Positions 60,643-64,000 of a stretch of DNA of 64,000 nucleotides are shown one piece after another. The position numbers and the translations under genes were made by a program. Source of the stretch: Asticcacaulis benevestitus DSM 16100 = ATCC BAA-896 (GTDB lineage Bacteria > Pseudomonadota > Alphaproteobacteria > Caulobacterales > Caulobacteraceae). The notes under the pieces are model-generated. The model worked only from the letters and a program-made list of their open reading frames with translations, ran no database searches and was not told the DNA's origin. The stretch's first letter is position 1. Each line of letters begins with the position of its first letter. The stretch covers positions 86,053 to 150,052 of the forward strand of contig NZ_AQWM01000006.1 of the NCBI RefSeq assembly GCF_000376105.1, given 5' to 3'.

Positions 60643-61366
60643 CATGATTCACGTATCGCTGAAAGGCTCTGCGGGTGCGTTCGTTCTCGATGCGGCGTTT
60701 TCCGTGCCGGCGCAGGGCGTCACCGCCATCTGGGGACCGTCGGGTTCGGGCAAGACCACGCTCCTGCGCGCCATCGCCGGCCTGACGCGGCTGGAGGGCC
60801 ATGTGAAGATCGGCGCCGATATCTGGCAGGATGGCAGCACCTTCGTGCCGGTCCACAAGCGCCGTGTCGGTTATGTCTTTCAGGAGGCCTCGCTGCTGAC
60901 GCACCTCACCGTGCGCGCCAATCTCGATTTCGCCCTCAAGCGCAACGGCGGCCACACGGTCGATTTTGCTGGCCTGGTGGCGCGGCTGAAACTGGAGGGC
61001 TTGCTCAAGCGCTCGGTCACCCAACTTTCCGGCGGCGAGCGCCAGCGCGTCGCGCTGGCCCGCACCCTGCTCAGCGCGCCGGAAATTCTGCTGACGGATG
61101 AGCCTTTGTCCAGCCTCGACAGCGAGGCCAAGGCCGAGATCGTGCCGATGATCGCCAGCCTGTCGCGCGATACCGGTCTGCCCGTATTGTATGTCAGCCA
61201 CGATGCCTACGAGGTCGAGCGCCTGGCCGACCGTACCCTGCGCATGGCCAGGGGGCGGATCATCGACGCGCCGGCGACGACCTTCGACACCTCGCTCGAT
61301 GGCCTGAGCGAGGCGCAGGTGCGTGCCCTGGCTGAGGCGGCTTTGAAGGCCGGTATTAAGGTTTAA
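60632..61366 (+). CDS. modC: Molybdate ABC transporter ATP-binding protein ModC, short
   Basis: The 244-residue ATPase has Walker A ([19 protein letters not shown]), Q-loop ([20 protein letters not shown]), signature ([17 protein letters not shown]), Walker B ([12 protein letters not shown]) and the switch His ([15 protein letters not shown]). Full ModC (about 350 residues) has a C-terminal Mop domain for molybdate sensing; here it is absent. The operon ends at a MITE-like repeat five bases after the stop. Confidence 0.92.
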   Translation: MTHDMIHVSLKGSAGAFVLDAAFSVPAQGVTAIWGPSGSGKTTLLRAIAGLTRLEGHVKIGADIWQDGSTFVPVHKRRVGYVFQEASLLTHLTVRANLDFALKRNGGHTVDFAGLVARLKLEGLLKRSVTQLSGGERQRVALARTLLSAPEILLTDEPLSSLDSEAKAEIVPMIASLSRDTGLPVLYVSHDAYEVERLADRTLRMARGRIIDAPATTFDTSLDGLSEAQVRALAEAALKAGIKV

Positions 61367-61371
61367 GGAAA

Positions 61372-61479
61372 TCCACAGATTACACAGATTACACAGATGG
61401 CGCTTCGCGCCTAAGAGAAGGCCGCCACGTTCGGCCATGATCCACCTGAAAATCTGTGCTTATCTGGCTTATCTGTGGA
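61372..61479. repeat. MITE-like palindromic repeat, copy 2
   Basis: A 108-bp relative of the 44597 element. The left end TCCACAGATTACACAGATTA matches copy 1; the right end has drifted (CTTATCTGGCTTATCTGTGGA). The interior carries the same type of GGCGC-TT-CGCGCC hairpin. It starts five bases after modC, as copy 1 starts 15 after prpC, and shares TAAGGAA on its left flank. Confidence 0.8.
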
Positions 61480-61494
61480 CCACTTCCCTTACTT

Positions 61495-62151
61495 TCAGAT
61501 ACCGAGTAAACCCGCCGGATCGGGACAGATGCGTTTCCACTTTTCGCGCTCGCTCTTGCGGAAGACGCCGGGATAGTCACCCGTCTTGCCCTGCATATCA
61601 AGAATGACCTGAAAATGCAGATGCGGCGGCCAGTCGCCGTTGACCTCCGCCGCGCCAAGCCGCGCGATCTGCCGCCCGCTCGTCATCCCTTGCCCCACCT
61701 CCAGCCCCCCAAGACTGTCGCGGCTCAAATGACCGTAGAGCGTATAGAATGTCAGCGCCTCAGTGACCGCGTGTTCCAAAATGATCGTCGGCCCATAGTC
61801 CTTCGGGTTGGCATTATCCTGAAAGCTGTGGATGCGCCCGTCCAGCGGCGCGAAGACCGGCGTGCCGGCCACGGCGAAGATATCAAGGCCCAGATGGAGG
61901 GTCCGCGCTTCAGCGCCTGCCGCCGGCGTGAACACCGGACCGGAATAGATGGCGCGTTCCTCATCATAACCACCAACCTTCAGCCGCGGCGTCTCGATCA
62001 CATGACTGCCCGGCAAGTCATCGGTCAGGCCCAACTGGCGCGCGCCTTCGGCATCGAGCCGGATCGGATCAAAACCGCCGTGCAGCCCCGCCATGAGCTC
62101 GGCACGCGGCGCGGCGGTCTTCAGCCAGTCAGTATAAAGCGCGTAGGTCAT
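61495..62151 (-). CDS. M23-family metallopeptidase
   Basis: The 218-residue protein has the LytM-type domain: ARTLHLGLDIFAVAGTPVFA (His-X3-Asp zinc ligands), GRIHSFQDNANPKDYGPTII, FYTLYGHLSRDSL, and WPPHLHFQVILDM with the His-X-His. It has no obvious signal peptide, so it may act inside the cell or be exported by another route. The M23 domains of this type also occur fused to aminotransferases, with unknown substrate. Confidence 0.85.
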   Translation of the reverse strand: MTYALYTDWLKTAAPRAELMAGLHGGFDPIRLDAEGARQLGLTDDLPGSHVIETPRLKVGGYDEERAIYSGPVFTPAAGAEARTLHLGLDIFAVAGTPVFAPLDGRIHSFQDNANPKDYGPTIILEHAVTEALTFYTLYGHLSRDSLGGLEVGQGMTSGRQIARLGAAEVNGDWPPHLHFQVILDMQGKTGDYPGVFRKSEREKWKRICPDPAGLLGI

Positions 62152-62205
62152 CGCCTGAGCCTAGCCCAGACTTGAACCGCCGTCGATAGCGCTGTAGGAA
62201 GCGGC

Positions 62206-62967
62206 ATGTCCTTAAGCAAAACATATGATGGTGATGAGCCCGTACGGGTCAACAAGTGGCTGGCCCAGACCGGCGTCTGTTCACGACGCGAGGCCGATGC
62301 CCTGATCGAGAGCGGCCGCATCAGCATTGATGGTGTTGCCTTCACCGATGCCGGCCGCAAGATCGAGCGCGGTCAGACCCTGACGATGGACCAAGGCGGT
62401 GCCGAGGTGCTCGATTCGCGCATGACGGTGATCTATCACAAGCCCATCGGTATCGTGTCCGGCCAGCCCGAGCCCGGTGAAACCCCGGCTGTGCGCATGA
62501 TCAAACGCGCCAATGTGTTCGGTCCGGCCAATGTCTATCCGGATCAGGATACCAAGCTGGCGCCGGTGGGGCGGCTCGATAAGGATTCGCGCGGCCTGCT
62601 CATCCTGTCGGGCGATGGCGTGCTGGTGAAGGCCGTCATCGGCCCCGAAAGCGATCTAGAAAAGGAATACCACGTCCGGGTGCGCGGAGAGATTTTCGAG
62701 GAAAAGCTGAAATGGCTGCGCCACGGCCTTGAACTCGATGGTCGCAAGCTTCGCCCCGCCAAGGTGGTGCAAACCGGTGAGCAGACCCTGACCTTTATCC
62801 TCAAGGAAGGCCGCAACCGCCAGATTCGCCGTATGTGCGACATGTGCGAACTGCGCGTCACCGATCTCTATCGCCCGCGCATCGGCGCCGTCAAAATCGG
62901 CAACCTGCCCGAAGGCCAGTGGCGTGTGATGACGCCCGAAGAACGCACGGCGCTGATCAAGGGCTAA
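62206..62967 (+). CDS. rluF: RluF-type 23S rRNA pseudouridine synthase
   Basis: The 253-residue protein has an N-terminal S4 RNA-binding domain (VRVNKWLAQTGVCSRREADA) and the RsuA/RluB/E/F catalytic domain: IYHKPIGIVSGQPE, VGRLDKDSRGLLILSGDG with catalytic Asp, and GRNRQIRRMCDMCELRVTDL. RluF in E. coli modifies U2604. Exact target here is inferred from the closest group. It converges with the AlkB-like gene, overlapping by 11 bases. Confidence 0.85.
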   Translation: MSLSKTYDGDEPVRVNKWLAQTGVCSRREADALIESGRISIDGVAFTDAGRKIERGQTLTMDQGGAEVLDSRMTVIYHKPIGIVSGQPEPGETPAVRMIKRANVFGPANVYPDQDTKLAPVGRLDKDSRGLLILSGDGVLVKAVIGPESDLEKEYHVRVRGEIFEEKLKWLRHGLELDGRKLRPAKVVQTGEQTLTFILKEGRNRQIRRMCDMCELRVTDLYRPRIGAVKIGNLPEGQWRVMTPEERTALIKG

Positions 62968-63544
62968 CAGCGTCGATGTAGCGGAAGGTCAGCGACAAAC
63001 GGCGCTGACGCGGCACGATCAAGCCCCCGACCTTATCGGTTTTTCGCCCGACAATGCCATGCATCCAGGTGTCGCGTGCCTCACCCCGCATGATCAGCAG
63101 GCTGCGCGGATAGAGATATTGAGTGCGCGTCGGATGCCCCATGCGGGTGAAGTCCATCATGATCGGCGAACCGAGACTGACGATAGCCACCGCCTTGATG
63201 CGCTCGGTATCGCGGTCCTTATGCGCGCCGATCCCCTGCCCCGGATGATATTCGTTGATCAGTGCGCGCTCCGGCACGCCCTTGAAGATGCCATCCCGAT
63301 GCAGCCGCTCGCCTAGCCAGCGCAGCCAGTCCGGCATGGGCTGTGGTTGATATTCGCCCGGACGACCATAGGCGCTGTCATCGGGCTTCCACCCGTACCA
63401 TTGCCGCCGGCGCAGCAACTCCATCGACCACGGCTGCTGGTCGATCCACGCGATCAAAGCCGCTTCCTCCGCCGGCGTTATATAGTCGTCCCGATAGGTC
63501 AGGCCGGAAAGCAGCGGTTCTTCAAACAGGGACAGGATCGACAT
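62957..63544 (-). CDS. AlkB-like 2-oxoglutarate/Fe(II) dioxygenase
   Basis: The 195-residue protein has FINEYHPGQG-type ALINEYHPGQGIGAHKDRD (about residue 92-110) giving the His-X-Asp metal pair, LLIMRGEARDTWMHGI with the second His, and RRLSLTFRYI with the oxoglutarate-binding Arg. This group repairs alkylated nucleic acids, but some act on other substrates. Promoter region is 63545-63690. Confidence 0.88.
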   Translation of the reverse strand: MSILSLFEEPLLSGLTYRDDYITPAEEAALIAWIDQQPWSMELLRRRQWYGWKPDDSAYGRPGEYQPQPMPDWLRWLGERLHRDGIFKGVPERALINEYHPGQGIGAHKDRDTERIKAVAIVSLGSPIMMDFTRMGHPTRTQYLYPRSLLIMRGEARDTWMHGIVGRKTDKVGGLIVPRQRRLSLTFRYIDAVSP

Positions 63545-63694
63545 AGCGTCACTTTATATCAAATAGAACATAAAGTGAACATTAAAGGCAACCGGTCGAA
63601 CAGTGTAGCGGGCCTGCGCCAATGGCGAAGCAATTATGGTTTTACTTTCGCAGCATAAGGCGCGACACCGGACGCTTCCTTACACGAGGCTTTC

Positions 63695-63745
63695 ATGTGT
63701 GAACTGCTGGCGATGAGCGCCAATGTACGTAACCATCCGGCCTAG
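63695..63745 (+). pseudogene. 5' remnant of a class II glutamine amidotransferase gene
   Basis: Sixteen codons read MCELLAMSANVRNHPA and then TAG. The beginning matches the near-invariant start of class II amidotransferases (Met-Cys-Glu-Leu-Leu-X-Met-Ser-Ala-Asn), where Cys2 is the nucleophile. A GAGG precedes the ATG. The rest of the gene is absent; after the stop the sequence belongs to an opposite-strand gene. It is probably a truncation scar. Confidence 0.5.
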
Positions 63746-64000
63746 GCCGCAGGTGTCTCGCGCCTGAGTCTCCGGTACATTCGGCGGGTACTGCGCATCT
63801 GCTCGACATAGTGATCGCGTCTATCGGCGAGCATCTCCCGGACATTTTCTATGCCCTCTTGGGTGAACATGATGATCGGGATGCTTTGTTCTGTGACGGG
63901 GTAAGCATTGTAGGCGGTGAAGCAGCCGTGCTCGGAGAACATGTCACTGGAGACCTCGCGTATCAGATCCTGATTTTCGCCCAGCTCGATGGCCACGTAC
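63742..64000 (-). CDS. Uncharacterised protein, may start beyond window
   Basis: The visible part encodes IELGENQDLIREVSSDMFSE, ITQEGIENVREML-like FTQEGIENVREMLADRRDHY and a basic end RRMYRRLRRETPAA. A GTG at 63996 could start it, but the frame stays open to the window edge, so an upstream start is possible. No family recognised. Its stop overlaps the amidotransferase remnant. Confidence 0.5.
   Translation of the reverse strand, partial: YVAIELGENQDLIREVSSDMFSEHGCFTAYNAYPVTEQSIPIIMFTQEGIENVREMLADRRDHYVEQMRSTRRMYRRLRRETPAA

Overview
The window looks like chromosomal DNA of an alphaproteobacterium, most likely Caulobacterales and possibly close to Asticcacaulis. Supporting signs are the UPF0262 and DUF2948 genes beside murA, infA, maf and yacG, an Ohr/OhrR pair, a GTA-type three-helix holin, and GC-rich coding with short operon overlaps. 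The genus is an inference; no rRNA or other marker is present.

Layout. (1) 1 to about 7.2 kb is an AT-richer genomic island ending at tRNA-Phe, with a P4-type tyrosine integrase next to the tRNA. It carries a secreted C1 peptidase (cut by the window edge), a lipoprotein, an IS3 remnant, a four-helix membrane protein divergent from a HIT-family protein, and a tight three-gene operon: a double-domain ThyX-like protein, a dCTP-deaminase-like protein and a PD-(D/E)XK nuclease-like protein. This operon is the best candidate for an undescribed system. (2) 7.4 to 13.1 kb is core: murA, DUF2948, UPF0262, an outer-membrane barrel, infA, maf, an RNase E/G-like gene and yacG, all on the minus strand. 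(3) 13.2 to 17.3 kb is a decayed phage or gene-transfer-agent tail and lysis cassette downstream of tRNA-Thr. Its holin and endolysin genes are frameshifted, and its tail-fibre gene is split by an IS110/IS1111-type element whose removal restores the reading frame. (4) 17.3 to 25.9 kb holds housekeeping and membrane genes, including rlmJ and an aspartokinase-homoserine dehydrogenase fusion without ACT domains. (5) 26.0 to 28.5 kb is a methionine operon (metX-metB) behind a complete SAM-I-class riboswitch. (6) 28.5 to 42.4 kb carries peroxide resistance (ohr/ohrR), GH51, DUF1080, PhzF, ung, two secreted hydrolases and regulators. (7) 42.5 to 46.2 kb is the methylcitrate cycle (prpB, prpC, prpD). 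(8) 47.8 to 55.9 kb is a branched-chain amino acid operon (2-oxoacid:ferredoxin oxidoreductase, Leu/Val dehydrogenase, acyl-CoA dehydrogenase, 3-hydroxyisobutyryl-CoA hydrolase, mmsB) divergent from an Lrp regulator. (9) 56 to 64 kb has a META lipoprotein, a BolA protein, an OprO/P-type porin, a molybdate transporter operon (modA-VOC-modB-modC), an M23 peptidase, an RluF-type pseudouridine synthase and an AlkB-like dioxygenase.

Non-coding structure includes two copies of a MITE-like palindromic repeat (32-bp perfect ends in the first), a REP-like block, the riboswitch with its promoter, a porin leader with two mutually exclusive hairpins, and a perfect 14-bp hairpin in front of modA. All family names rest on motif recognition by eye; no database search was run.
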